NCBI GenBank assembly: GCA_045046885.1
Contig: JASFYX010000023.1
Span: 62,001 to 126,000, forward strand
Reading direction: 5' to 3'
Length of the DNA stretch: 64,000 bases
Origin: CG1-02-35-72 sp045046885
GTDB lineage: Bacteria > Bacteroidota > Bacteroidia > Flavobacteriales > Flavobacteriaceae
Notes under the pieces: generated by a model
The model's database searches: none
Seen by the model: only the letters and a program-made list of their open reading frames with translations
What the model was told of the DNA's origin: nothing
Made by a program: the position numbers and the translations under genes
In this document: one piece after another, positions 7,246 to 15,651 of the stretch
Position numbering within the stretch: position 1 is the stretch's first letter
How the letters are laid out: each line of letters begins with the position of its first letter

Positions 7246-8874
7246 ATGGCTTCAGGATTTTATAAAGTACCCGTAGCTGTTAACGAGCCCGTTAAATCTT
7301 ACGCGCCCAACAGCCCAGAACGCACCGAATTATTAGCAACTTATACCAAAATGTATCAAGAGCAAGTTGATATCCCTATTTATATTGGTGGTGAAGAAAT
7401 TAGAACTGGTAAAACAGTCAAAATTCATCCCCCTCACGATCACAAACATTGTGTTGGTCAATATCACACAGCCGACAAAGCTTTGGTTGAAAAAGCTGTC
7501 GAAAAAGCTGTTGAAGCCCGCGAAAAATGGGCCAAAACCCCTTGGCAAGACCGTGCCGCTGTTTTTTTAAAAGCCGCCGATTTATTAGCTGGTCCTTTTC
7601 GCGCCAGAATGAATGCCGCTACTATGATAGCCCAATCTAAAAATGTCTTTCAAGCCGAAATTGATGCCGCGTGTGAATTGATAGATTTCTTTAGATTCAA
7701 CGTGCAATTTATGACAGAAATTTACAACAATCAACCAGAATCTTCAGCGGGTATTTGGAACCGTATGGAATACCGTGCTTTAGAAGGTTTTGTATATGCT
7801 ATTACACCGTTTAATTTCACCTCTATTGCTGCAAATTTACCAGCGGCTCCTGCCTTAATGGGTAACGTTGTGGTTTGGAAACCCGCCCGTTCTCAAGTGT
7901 ATTCTGCACAAGTAATCATGGAATTATTTAAAGAAGCTGGTTTACCCGATGGTGTTATCAATATGGTTACTGGTTCTTCGGCCGATATTACCGATGTGCT
8001 TTTAAATAGTAAATATTTTGCAGGTATTCACTTTACAGGATCGACACCTGTATTCCAAAGTTTTTGGAAATTGATTGGCGAAAATGTCTCAAAATATATC
8101 AGTTATCCAAGAATAGTTGGCGAAACTGGTGGTAAAGATTTTGTATGGATGCACAACACCGCGCATCCAAAACAAGTGGCTACCGCTTTATCTAGGGGTG
8201 CCTTTGAATACCAAGGTCAAAAATGTTCTGCTGCTTCACGTGCTTATATTCCACAAAGCCGTTGGGCAGAAGTGAAAGCCTTTTTAGAAGCCGATTTAAA
8301 ATCGATGAAAATGGGTACTCCAGACGACACTTCAAACTTTATAAATGCCGTAATTGACGACCGTGCTTTTAACAAACTCTCTAAATTTATTGACCAAGCT
8401 AAAGCTGATGCTGATGCCGAAGTTATTATGGGCGGCGGTTACGACGATTCAAAAGGCTACTTTATTGAGCCTACCGTTATTTTAGCTAAAAAAGCCGATT
8501 ATAAAACAATGTGTACCGAATTATTCGGCCCTGTTTTAACCATTTATGTATATGACGATAAGGATTGGAAAGAGTGTTTAACAACTCTCGACAAAACATC
8601 TGAATACGCTTTAACAGGTGGTATTTTTAGTCAAGATCGTTATGTTTTAGACTATGCTACAAACGCACTCGAAAATGCTGCAGGTAATTTCTATATAAAT
8701 GATAAGCCAACAGGCGCTGTTGTAGGGCAACAACCTTTTGGAGGTGCTAGAGGTTCTGGCACAAACGACAAGGCCGGTTCTGTTTGGAACTTGTTGCGTT
8801 GGGTATCTAACCGCACTATCAAAGAAACTTTTGTGCCACCAACAGATTACCGTTATCCGTTTTTGGAACAGTAA
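7246..8874 (+). CDS. pruA: L-glutamate gamma-semialdehyde (1-pyrroline-5-carboxylate) dehydrogenase
   Basis: This 542-residue aldehyde dehydrogenase oxidises glutamate gamma-semialdehyde to glutamate with NAD+, the second step of proline catabolism. The catalytic Cys327 sits in GQKCSAASRAYIP and the general base Glu293 in VGETGGKDFVW. The cofactor-binding stretch GIHFTGSTPVF and the C-terminal substrate loop QQPFGGARGSGTNDKAG match the stand-alone P5C dehydrogenase family seen in eukaryotes and Bacteroidota. Length is as expected. It appears monocistronic, ended by a palindromic repeat followed by T residues. Proline dehydrogenase is not in the window. Confidence 0.95.
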   Translation: MASGFYKVPVAVNEPVKSYAPNSPERTELLATYTKMYQEQVDIPIYIGGEEIRTGKTVKIHPPHDHKHCVGQYHTADKALVEKAVEKAVEAREKWAKTPWQDRAAVFLKAADLLAGPFRARMNAATMIAQSKNVFQAEIDAACELIDFFRFNVQFMTEIYNNQPESSAGIWNRMEYRALEGFVYAITPFNFTSIAANLPAAPALMGNVVVWKPARSQVYSAQVIMELFKEAGLPDGVINMVTGSSADITDVLLNSKYFAGIHFTGSTPVFQSFWKLIGENVSKYISYPRIVGETGGKDFVWMHNTAHPKQVATALSRGAFEYQGQKCSAASRAYIPQSRWAEVKAFLEADLKSMKMGTPDDTSNFINAVIDDRAFNKLSKFIDQAKADADAEVIMGGGYDDSKGYFIEPTVILAKKADYKTMCTELFGPVLTIYVYDDKDWKECLTTLDKTSEYALTGGIFSQDRYVLDYATNALENAAGNFYINDKPTGAVVGQQPFGGARGSGTNDKAGSVWNLLRWVSNRTIKETFVPPTDYRYPFLEQ

Positions 8875-8893
8875 AATTACTTTTATAAATTTT

Positions 8894-8926
8894 AGTCAGG
8901 GCTTCACTCAAAGTGAAACCCTGACT
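8894..8926 (+). repeat. Dispersed palindrome (GTCAGGG family), acting as pruA terminator
   Basis: Arms AGTCAGGGCTTCACT and AGTGAAACCCTGACT flank a CAA loop, with one arm mismatch, and six T residues follow on the plus strand. Three further copies of this palindrome occur at 45941-45975, 56586-56618 and 58314-58346. Here the copy is placed 20 bases after pruA and would work as its intrinsic terminator. Confidence 0.8.
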
Positions 8927-8960
8927 TTTTTCATATTAATACGTGTACTCACAACACATA

Positions 8961-8995
8961 AAAAGCGCCCTGAAGTAAAATACTTCAGGGCACTT
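8961..8995 (-). terminator. Terminator between convergent pruA and the 9017-9430 gene
   Basis: A perfect hairpin with arms GCCCTGAAGTA and TACTTCAGGGC (8967-8991) has T-rich tails on both strands, five T residues on the minus strand. It ends the minus-strand membrane-protein gene and can act in both directions. Confidence 0.8.
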
Positions 8996-9016
8996 TTAAA
9001 TTTTAAAAGTTGTTCT

Positions 9017-9430
9017 TTAATCTGCGAATTTGTTATAAACCATAGCCATTACCCATCCTGCAATAGCATAGAAAACAATACTCCAAACAAAGTCAACTAA
9101 GGCGCCGGTCATATCCATAAAGTCCATAAGACCGTAATTCAACAAGCCAATTCCAAAGCCTACAAAAAGACCAAAGAAAGCCCCGAATTTTAGGCCATTC
9201 CCTTTGTTTGCTAATTTGTCATAAAGACTTGTCATAACACAAGCTTGTACTAAACTACCCAAAGCCACAAAAAATAAGTTTGTGTTTTCACCTCTCATAA
9301 GAGCAGCGGCGGCCTGAGAAGTGTGGGCATCGTAAAAACCTTTGGCTAGCATATCGTAATAAAGCCATCCGCCTAAAAATAAAACAAGAAACCCACCAAG
9401 GGTTCCCAATAAATGAGATTTTGTAAACAT
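9017..9430 (-). CDS. Small four-helix membrane protein of unknown function
   Basis: The 137-residue product is highly hydrophobic, with four predicted helices (about residues 8-27, 50-68, 79-98 and 108-133). It contains a Gly-rich segment GAFFGLFVGFGIGLLNYGL. The pattern resembles small DUF1761/DUF2177-like membrane families, but I do not recognise it with confidence. It is flanked by a terminator on its 3' side and faces the sensor-kinase gene on the same strand, which ends 98 bases upstream of its start. No functional partner is evident. Confidence 0.7.
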   Translation of the reverse strand: MFTKSHLLGTLGGFLVLFLGGWLYYDMLAKGFYDAHTSQAAAALMRGENTNLFFVALGSLVQACVMTSLYDKLANKGNGLKFGAFFGLFVGFGIGLLNYGLMDFMDMTGALVDFVWSIVFYAIAGWVMAMVYNKFAD

Positions 9431-9528
9431 ATTAGTTAGATTTTAAGTTAATTAGCCCACAATTTACAAAAAAATAAATAAAGCTTTATTTTAATAGGTT
9501 TTGCATTTTAATTTTAGATTAATTAAGA

Positions 9529-12500
9529 TTAGCTGTTTTTCCGTAATTTAACAGTCTCATCTAGCGGTACTTCTATCGTATAACATGTTCCTTTATTTGG
9601 TGCTGTGTCCAAAGTCATTTTACCGTTTAGTAAAGTTACACGGCGTTCTATGTTTTTAAGCCCCGCTCCTTTATTTTCGCGTTCTAATTTTTCTAAATCA
9701 ATCCCTACACCATTGTCTTTAATGGTGATTTCTAACATGTTTGTTGCTGTTTTTGTAAATACCACAGAGGCTATTGTAGCTGTAGAGTGACGTGTTATAT
9801 TGGTTGTGATTTCTTGAACGATTCTGAAAATGTTTGTCTTAACATTATAAGAAAGTTCTTTATTTTTTAAATTACTGTGTTTAAAAGAAAACTTTATATC
9901 TCTCGAGAAATTGTAATCTTCACAAATCTGCTCAATAGCTTTTATTAAGCCTACTTCTTTTAATTGTTTAGACATAAGACCATGGGCTATATTTCGCGTG
10001 TCGTTAATAGCTCTAGTATTGAATTCTTTTACTTTATCAAGATGTTCTAAAGCGTTGTCTTTACGGTCTTTATTTTGTTTAAGTATTAAATCAATATATA
10101 TGGCTTGAACTGCCAAAACTTGGCTGATACCATCGTGTAATTCCTCCCCAAAACTTTGTTTTTCTATTTCTTGTGCTTCTATAAGCGCATTTAAAAATTG
10201 ACGCTCTAATTGGCGTTTTTCTGTAATATTTTTCTCTGTTCCAATAAAATGTATAATCTCACCCGCTTTATTCTTTACAGGAACTACTGTTAAAATAACC
10301 AAGTGCTCTGTGCCGTCTTTTGCTTTGTTAATAATTTCTTTTTCCCACATATGACCTTTTTGTATGGTTTCCCACATGGCTTTGTAGAAGTCTTTTGTTT
10401 GTTCTCCTGAATTTAAAATACGTGGAGTTTGACCGACAGCTTCTTCGTAAGAAAAGCCATAAAGTTTTGTAAAAGCTGAATTTACATATTCTATTTCTCC
10501 CTTAATATCGGTTATCATAACAGTGTCGGGGCTTTGCTCTAAGGCTTGGTTTAATAAGTGTATTTTTTCAAAATCTCTAGATTGTTTAATAGTTTGGCTT
10601 ATATTTGAAGCTATAAACTCTAATAAAACAACATCTTTTTGATTAAATTTATTATCATCAGTATAGCTTTGCACCACCATAACACCAATAGCCTCATTTT
10701 CTACCATCAAAGGAACACCTAACCAACATTTAGATTTAATCCCGCTTTCTACAACGACACCTTCTTTAATGAGTGATTTTTCGAAGCTACTCGTAGATAA
10801 AAAAGGTTTTTGACTATCTATCACATAACCTGAAAAGGATTTCTTTTTAGGAAAATTATAAAAATTACTTTCTTTACAAACATTGTCTAAATCTATACGG
10901 TAAGGCGACGTAAAATTCTGTGATTCTTTTTCATAAAGAGCAACATAAAAACTCGTAGTATCAATGACAGAACTCAAACAGTCTTTAATAAAAGGAAGTA
11001 AATCTTCTAATTTCGGTGTTTTTTTGGCAAACATTGTTATGTTATATATTACTTCTTTTATCTTTTCTTCTCGTTTTCGCTTAGTAATGTCTGTGTGTAC
11101 ACCTATTATTCTAAGAGGTTTTCCCTCTGAATTACGTTCTGTAACTTTTGCCCTGTCTAATATCCATTTGTAAGTATTGTCTTTATATCTCATACGGTAC
11201 TCTGCCGTATAATAGGCCGTTTTTTGATCGAAATGTAATTGTGCCAAGTCGTTTACGCGTTTTAAATCCTCGGGGTGGACTAAATTTTTCCAAGTTTCTA
11301 CCTTATTTTCCAGTTCGTCATCTTGGTATCCTAACATTTCTTTCCATTGGGGAGAATAGTAAATAACATTGGTTACAAGGTCTAAATCCCAAAGGCCATC
11401 TTTGGTTCCCTCTATAGCAAAACGCCATCGCTTTTCTGTATTCGTTAAATCAAGCTGGGTTTCTTTTAGTAACGTAATATCTTGAATAATGCCAATGCTA
11501 GACGCTAATTCTCCTTCATTATCTTTTTTTAATGGCTGTGCTCTGTGATGTATCCAATGTATAGCTCTGGTTTGAGGGTTTATTATTCTATATGTAACAT
11601 CCAATGATATTGTATGGTCTCTTAGCCTTTCTTCTAAAACCCCCGTTAATATTAATTTATCTTTAGGATGTATAATATCTATCCATGATTGCAGACTTCC
11701 TTTTTCTGATTCTAGCCCCATCAAGTCGGTAATCATTTTAGATCCTTTCCATTGTTTTGTTTTAAAATCATAGGTATAATATCCTAAAAAAGCCATGTCC
11801 TGTGATTCTTGCAAAAAATGATTGCTTGTTTCAATCTCTCTTAAACGTTTCTTCTCTTCTATTTTGCGTTGGGTAAGATCTATTACAATAGCTAATAAAT
11901 GGACACTGTCTTCAATAATAAATTTGCTTATATTAATTTCTGCAGGGTAAGTTGTTTTGTCTTTTCGTAAGTGCACGGTTTCAAATCTCAATTTTGAAAT
12001 CCCCCCTTTCTTTAACGGTTCTATTTTTTTGTTAAAACGCTCTAGTGTATACTCAGGCTTAATATCTATAGGCGTCATAGTTTTAAATTCTTCGATTGAA
12101 TAACCTAAATTAATTATAGCTCCTTTGTTTATATACGAAAATTTAAAATCTTCTGAATCAAAAACAAAGACTTCGTTTTGACTGTTGTCTATGGCTGTAC
12201 TTAGTTTAAGCAACTCCGCTTCGTGTTTTTCTTGATTTTGAGACAGAGCTTCGTTATCTAAACGAAACCTATTAATTTTAAAATATGAAACAATAATGTG
12301 TGTCAAAATGAGTAATACAATCAAATATTCTACGAAGCGTAATTTCTTCATCAAGAGCACATAATTTCCTTTAGTATATGCTAAATTTATATCTATATTA
12401 GAAATCAATCTGCTGTATATTTCATCGTATGAAGAAACTATATTTTGTGGCTTTTCTTTAATTTGAGACAGTTTTAAAAGATCCTTTAAATTTTGCCTAA

Positions 12501-12846
12501 TTTCACTTTTAGATATTTTGTCCTTAAAAACAGGCAAAGACTCTACCCAGAAATATGATTTCTTTGAGCTCTCTATCAAATCTAGTGCTTGAATTAAATT
12601 GTGTTTATTAAGACTTTGTTTACGCCCTTTAACTCCTAAATATTCCTCAAATTTTGAATGAGCTGTAACGACGCTAAACTGAACCTTATAATAGGTTTCT
12701 TTATTAAAAATATAAAAAGTTTGTAACTTAGTTTGAAATACTTCTAAAAGAATAAAAAGCACTACCAACGTAGCCCCCATTATAAGGGATAACTTTATTG
12801 GATGTTTATTTTTGAGGGGACTTTTATTAATACTAAAAAAAGTCAT
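9529..12846 (-). CDS. Membrane-bound multi-PAS/GAF sensor histidine kinase (HisKA_3 type)
   Basis: The 1,105-residue protein has two N-terminal membrane helices (about 18-38 and 168-190) enclosing an extracytoplasmic region of about 125 residues. Cytoplasmic modules follow: PAS (about 210-330), two PAS_3-type PAS domains (about 345-595), GAF (about 600-755), PAS (about 765-885), a HisKA_3 dimerisation domain with phospho-acceptor His904 in EELHDGISQ, and a HATPase domain (NGVGID, GAGLKNIERR). HisKA_3 kinases usually pair with LuxR/NarL-type regulators, none of which lies next to it. The GAF-PAS-kinase half is closely paralogous to the C terminus of the 2,424-residue kinase at 49232. The signal sensed is unknown. 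Confidence 0.92.
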   Translation of the reverse strand: MTFFSINKSPLKNKHPIKLSLIMGATLVVLFILLEVFQTKLQTFYIFNKETYYKVQFSVVTAHSKFEEYLGVKGRKQSLNKHNLIQALDLIESSKKSYFWVESLPVFKDKISKSEIRQNLKDLLKLSQIKEKPQNIVSSYDEIYSRLISNIDINLAYTKGNYVLLMKKLRFVEYLIVLLILTHIIVSYFKINRFRLDNEALSQNQEKHEAELLKLSTAIDNSQNEVFVFDSEDFKFSYINKGAIINLGYSIEEFKTMTPIDIKPEYTLERFNKKIEPLKKGGISKLRFETVHLRKDKTTYPAEINISKFIIEDSVHLLAIVIDLTQRKIEEKKRLREIETSNHFLQESQDMAFLGYYTYDFKTKQWKGSKMITDLMGLESEKGSLQSWIDIIHPKDKLILTGVLEERLRDHTISLDVTYRIINPQTRAIHWIHHRAQPLKKDNEGELASSIGIIQDITLLKETQLDLTNTEKRWRFAIEGTKDGLWDLDLVTNVIYYSPQWKEMLGYQDDELENKVETWKNLVHPEDLKRVNDLAQLHFDQKTAYYTAEYRMRYKDNTYKWILDRAKVTERNSEGKPLRIIGVHTDITKRKREEKIKEVIYNITMFAKKTPKLEDLLPFIKDCLSSVIDTTSFYVALYEKESQNFTSPYRIDLDNVCKESNFYNFPKKKSFSGYVIDSQKPFLSTSSFEKSLIKEGVVVESGIKSKCWLGVPLMVENEAIGVMVVQSYTDDNKFNQKDVVLLEFIASNISQTIKQSRDFEKIHLLNQALEQSPDTVMITDIKGEIEYVNSAFTKLYGFSYEEAVGQTPRILNSGEQTKDFYKAMWETIQKGHMWEKEIINKAKDGTEHLVILTVVPVKNKAGEIIHFIGTEKNITEKRQLERQFLNALIEAQEIEKQSFGEELHDGISQVLAVQAIYIDLILKQNKDRKDNALEHLDKVKEFNTRAINDTRNIAHGLMSKQLKEVGLIKAIEQICEDYNFSRDIKFSFKHSNLKNKELSYNVKTNIFRIVQEITTNITRHSTATIASVVFTKTATNMLEITIKDNGVGIDLEKLERENKGAGLKNIERRVTLLNGKMTLDTAPNKGTCYTIEVPLDETVKLRKNS

Positions 12847-12924
12847 ACAAAATCAATTGACACTTTGTTTTAAATAACAACGAAGTTAAATTAATTAACA
12901 AAAGTACAGTTTTTTTGATAAAAC

Positions 12925-13685
12925 AAGCCTAGATTAGAATATAATTTACTAATCTATGAAAATTGAGCTAAATTTGATTCAAAAAAATAGTTACTTAAAA
13001 TTAAAAAGAATGTACTAATCAAAAGTAATTTTTTTAACTCTTTTTCCATATTTTTTATAGGTTTTTTCCAACGCCATTCGCATTCTTTTAAATGCAATTC
13101 AAAGTAATTATTTACGCCGTTAAACTTATTAAATCGCTGTTTAGAAAATCCCCAAAAACGCTCTATGTTATTAGGGGTTGAAAATATTTTGTTTTGATTT
13201 AGGCGTATAAATTTATTTTGATTTACTTGTATAAGGGCGTTGTATTTATAAATAGCATACCTCTTCTGCAAGTTATAGTTATCACTCGGTACTTGCTCTA
13301 TTCTTGAAAAGATATTATCCTTTATCAAATTTGTATAAATGATTTGTTCATTTTCATAAATACCTATAAACCATTTTTTCCATACTTTTTTTTCTTGTTT
13401 TTTTGGAAAAAAAAACAACCGTTTTATTATAATGTTTGGATTAAGAATTTTACCCCTTAAAAAAATGTCAAGTTTATATTGTTGGTGTTTATAGATGGCT
13501 TTTCTAAAAATTAAATAATAGCGGTTAATAGTATTGCGGTTAATTTTTAATAGTTCACTACATTGTGTAGCCGTTAAATCTAAACAAAAACACTGTATTA
13601 TTTTTTTTCTTTTATAAGGAGTTAGTTTACTGTATTTAAATGACATATAGTAGTATTATATAAATTATAATAGTCTAGCCTTTAA
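12925..13685 (-). mobile_element. Decayed IS1016-like (IS1595 family) insertion element
   Basis: The single ORF at 12954-13646 is bracketed by imperfect inverted ends. The left end reads GCCTAGATTAG then AATATAATTTA (from 12927). The right end, read inward on the minus strand, is GGCTAGACTAT then TATAATTTATA (from 13680). The shared core is CTAGAyTA followed by TATAATTTA. The span of about 760 bases fits the IS1016 group. No identical target duplication of 8 bases was found in the flanks. Together with loss of catalytic residues in the ORF this points to an old, immobile copy. Confidence 0.6.
12954..13646 (-). CDS. IS1016-like transposase homologue, catalytic residues lost
   Basis: The 230-residue ORF aligns with IS1595/IS1016 transposases at both ends. 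The N-terminal helix-turn-helix region is KLTPYKRKKIIQCF...SELLKINRNTINRYY. The C-terminal block NNIERFWGFSKQRFNKFNG...FELHLKECEWRW is the family hallmark. Between them, the usual DES(Y/F)FGG motif is replaced by an Ile/Lys/Phe-rich stretch, and the YTD motif reads IYKYN. Both catalytic aspartates therefore appear missing while the frame stays open. The codon use is even more AT-rich than the neighbours. Either the copy is decaying without stops, or the DNA-binding protein has been kept for another role. Confidence 0.75.
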   Translation of the reverse strand: MSFKYSKLTPYKRKKIIQCFCLDLTATQCSELLKINRNTINRYYLIFRKAIYKHQQYKLDIFLRGKILNPNIIIKRLFFFPKKQEKKVWKKWFIGIYENEQIIYTNLIKDNIFSRIEQVPSDNYNLQKRYAIYKYNALIQVNQNKFIRLNQNKIFSTPNNIERFWGFSKQRFNKFNGVNNYFELHLKECEWRWKKPIKNMEKELKKLLLISTFFLILSNYFFESNLAQFS

Positions 13686-13850
13686 AAATATATCCCTATG
13701 TGCCTCTAAAACATGAGCTTACCTAAAAGAGTCAAACTTTTTTTTTAAAGATAGTTTAAATTATTTAAGCTAAATGTTAAAATTTAGTAATCTTAGATGG
13801 TCTTTATTGTCATATAGGCATAAAACAGAAAGGAAATTCTTAAATTGGTA

Positions 13851-14819
13851 TTAATATCCCAATTTAGCACGTGTTCGCTCTAAAACATTATTAGCTACTT
13901 TTTGAGCTTTTGTAGCACCAATGGCTAATGCTTTATCAATTTCGGAAAGATTGTCCATAAAATACCAGTAGCGTTCACGTTCATTTTTATATTTAGAAAT
14001 AAGCAATTCAAAAAAGGCTTGTTTAGCATGGCCATAACCGTAATTCCCTGCCAAATAATTGGCACGCATGTTTGCTATTTCTTCTTCTGAAGCTACTAAT
14101 TTATAAAGGGCAAATAAATTACAAGTATCTGGGTTTTTAGGGGCTTCTAATGGTGTTGAGTCTGTTTTAATTTGCATTATCTGCTTGCGCAGTTTTTTAT
14201 CGGGTAAAAATAAATTGATAATATTGTTTTTAGATTTACTCATTTTTTCGCCATCTGTGCCGGGGACATACATAGTATTTTCTTGAACTTTGGCTTTGGG
14301 CAATACCAGCGTTTCGCCTACTTTATGGTTGAGTCTTGAAGCCACATCGCGCGTCATTTCAAGGTGTTGTAATTGGTCTTTTCCTACGGGTACAATTTCG
14401 GCATCGTACAATAAAATATCGGCTGCCATTAGCATAGGATAATTAAACAACCCTGCATTGACGTCCTCTAATCTATCGGCTTTGTCTTTAAAAGAATGCG
14501 CTAAAGTTAACCTCTGATAAGGATAAAAACAACTTAAATACCAAGCCAATTCTGTAACTTGTGGAATATCGCTTTGACGGTAAAAAACAGTTTTATCAAT
14601 GTCAAGTCCAAATGCCAGCCACGTAGCAGCGGTACTGTAAGTGTTTAAACGTAAAGTCTCTGCTTCTTTAATTTGTGTTAAAGAGTGCATATCTGCAATA
14701 AATAAAAAGGAATCATTTTTAGGGTCATTTGCCAATTTTATAGCGGGAATAATGGCTCCTAAAAGATTTCCTAAATGGGGCGTGCCTGTGCTTTGAACAC
14801 CTGTTAAAATTCTAGACAT
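13851..14819 (-). CDS. trpS: Tryptophanyl-tRNA synthetase
   Basis: The 322-residue class I synthetase charges tRNA-Trp with tryptophan. The HIGH-type signature appears as TPHLGNLLGAI (about residues 13-23) and the KMSKS loop is intact in GEKMSKSKNN. The Trp-pocket region (DMHSLTQ, SDIPQVTELAWYLS) and MAADILLYDAEIVPVGKDQLQHLEMTRDVA are as expected for bacterial TrpS. Length is normal. It is a single gene divergent from plsC. No T-box or leader peptide was found upstream; a TAnnTTTG box sits 19 bases before the start. Confidence 0.96.
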   Translation of the reverse strand: MSRILTGVQSTGTPHLGNLLGAIIPAIKLANDPKNDSFLFIADMHSLTQIKEAETLRLNTYSTAATWLAFGLDIDKTVFYRQSDIPQVTELAWYLSCFYPYQRLTLAHSFKDKADRLEDVNAGLFNYPMLMAADILLYDAEIVPVGKDQLQHLEMTRDVASRLNHKVGETLVLPKAKVQENTMYVPGTDGEKMSKSKNNIINLFLPDKKLRKQIMQIKTDSTPLEAPKNPDTCNLFALYKLVASEEEIANMRANYLAGNYGYGHAKQAFFELLISKYKNERERYWYFMDNLSEIDKALAIGATKAQKVANNVLERTRAKLGY

Positions 14820-14838
14820 TATACAAGTTTATAAGTCA

Positions 14839-14846
14839 CAAAAATA
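14839..14846 (-). promoter_or_regulatory. Predicted -7 box for trpS
   Basis: The minus strand reads TATTTTTG, matching TAnnTTTG, 19 bases before the trpS start codon. The nearest TTG upstream is 25 bases away, slightly beyond the usual spacing. Confidence 0.5.
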
Positions 14847-14884
14847 CACAAATTAAGGGCTCTTTTTAATACAATTTAAATTAT

Positions 14885-14892
14885 TACTTTTG
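14885..14892 (+). promoter_or_regulatory. Predicted -7 box for the acyltransferase gene
   Basis: TACTTTTG matches TAnnTTTG and ends only 6 bases before the ATG at 14899. The expected transcription start is therefore at or next to the start codon, which suggests a leaderless or near-leaderless mRNA. It also excludes the upstream in-frame TTG at 14890 as start, since that lies inside the box. Confidence 0.5.
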
Positions 14893-14898
14893 ACGCTT

Positions 14899-15651
14899 AT
14901 GAAATTTTTTCTAAATATTTTTAGGATATTTTGGCGACTCTGGTTTTACGGGGTGTTTTTGACAACCATTATCGTTATTTTTCCCATTTTATTAGTGGTA
15001 ACTTCTTCAGATAGTTTGTATCCTATATTCTTTAAAATAGCGCGATTTTGGGCTAAGACTATTTTATTCTTAATGGGCTTTAGAGTTAAAACTACTTATT
15101 TAGAAAAAATCATACCAAAGGAAAGTTATATGTTTATTGCCAATCATACTTCTATGATTGATATTATGTTAATGTTAGTGGTAACTAAAAATCCTTTCGT
15201 TTTTGTAGGAAAAAAAGAATTGGCACGTATTCCAGTTTTTGGTTTTGTTTACAAACGCACTTGCATTTTAGTTGATAGAAGTAGTCCTAAAAGTCGTAAA
15301 GAAGTCTATTTTAGAGCACAAAAACGTTTAAAAGATGGTGTGAGTATTTGCATTTTCCCTGAAGGGAAAGTACCAGATGACGAAAGTGTTGTACTTGATG
15401 AATTCCAAAACGGAGCTTTTGGTTTGGCAATTGAACATCAAATTCCTATTGTGCCTATTAGTTTTTACGATTGTAAAAGGCTTTTTTCTTATACTTTTTT
15501 TAGTGGACGACCAGGTATATTACACACTAAAATTCACAAATTTGTAGTCACAAAAAATTTAAAAATATCTGATAGAGGAAAACTTAAAAAACAGATGCAT
15601 CAATTTATTTATGATGATTTACTTGCCTATTCAAAATCACATAAAAATTAA
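14899..15651 (+). CDS. plsC: 1-acyl-sn-glycerol-3-phosphate acyltransferase
   Basis: The 250-residue protein is a PlsC-type acyltransferase that adds the second acyl chain to lysophosphatidic acid at the inner membrane. It has an N-terminal membrane helix (about residues 9-32), the catalytic NHTSMID motif (HX4D form), the RSS motif after CILVDR, and the FPEGKVPDD motif. I start it at the ATG at 14899 because the in-frame TTG three codons earlier lies within a promoter box. Its TAA stop overlaps the holB stop in a shared TTAA. No partner gene for lipid synthesis is adjacent. Confidence 0.9.
   Translation: MKFFLNIFRIFWRLWFYGVFLTTIIVIFPILLVVTSSDSLYPIFFKIARFWAKTILFLMGFRVKTTYLEKIIPKESYMFIANHTSMIDIMLMLVVTKNPFVFVGKKELARIPVFGFVYKRTCILVDRSSPKSRKEVYFRAQKRLKDGVSICIFPEGKVPDDESVVLDEFQNGAFGLAIEHQIPIVPISFYDCKRLFSYTFFSGRPGILHTKIHKFVVTKNLKISDRGKLKKQMHQFIYDDLLAYSKSHKN

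Noticed and set aside
8738..9100. 120-residue plus-strand frame overlapping the end of pruA
   Set aside because: It reads through two intergenic hairpins and the opposite-strand membrane-protein gene, with no family resemblance.
14890..14898. Upstream TTG start adding three residues to the PlsC protein
   Set aside because: The TTG lies within or next to the predicted -7 box and the ATG at 14899 gives a normal N terminus.
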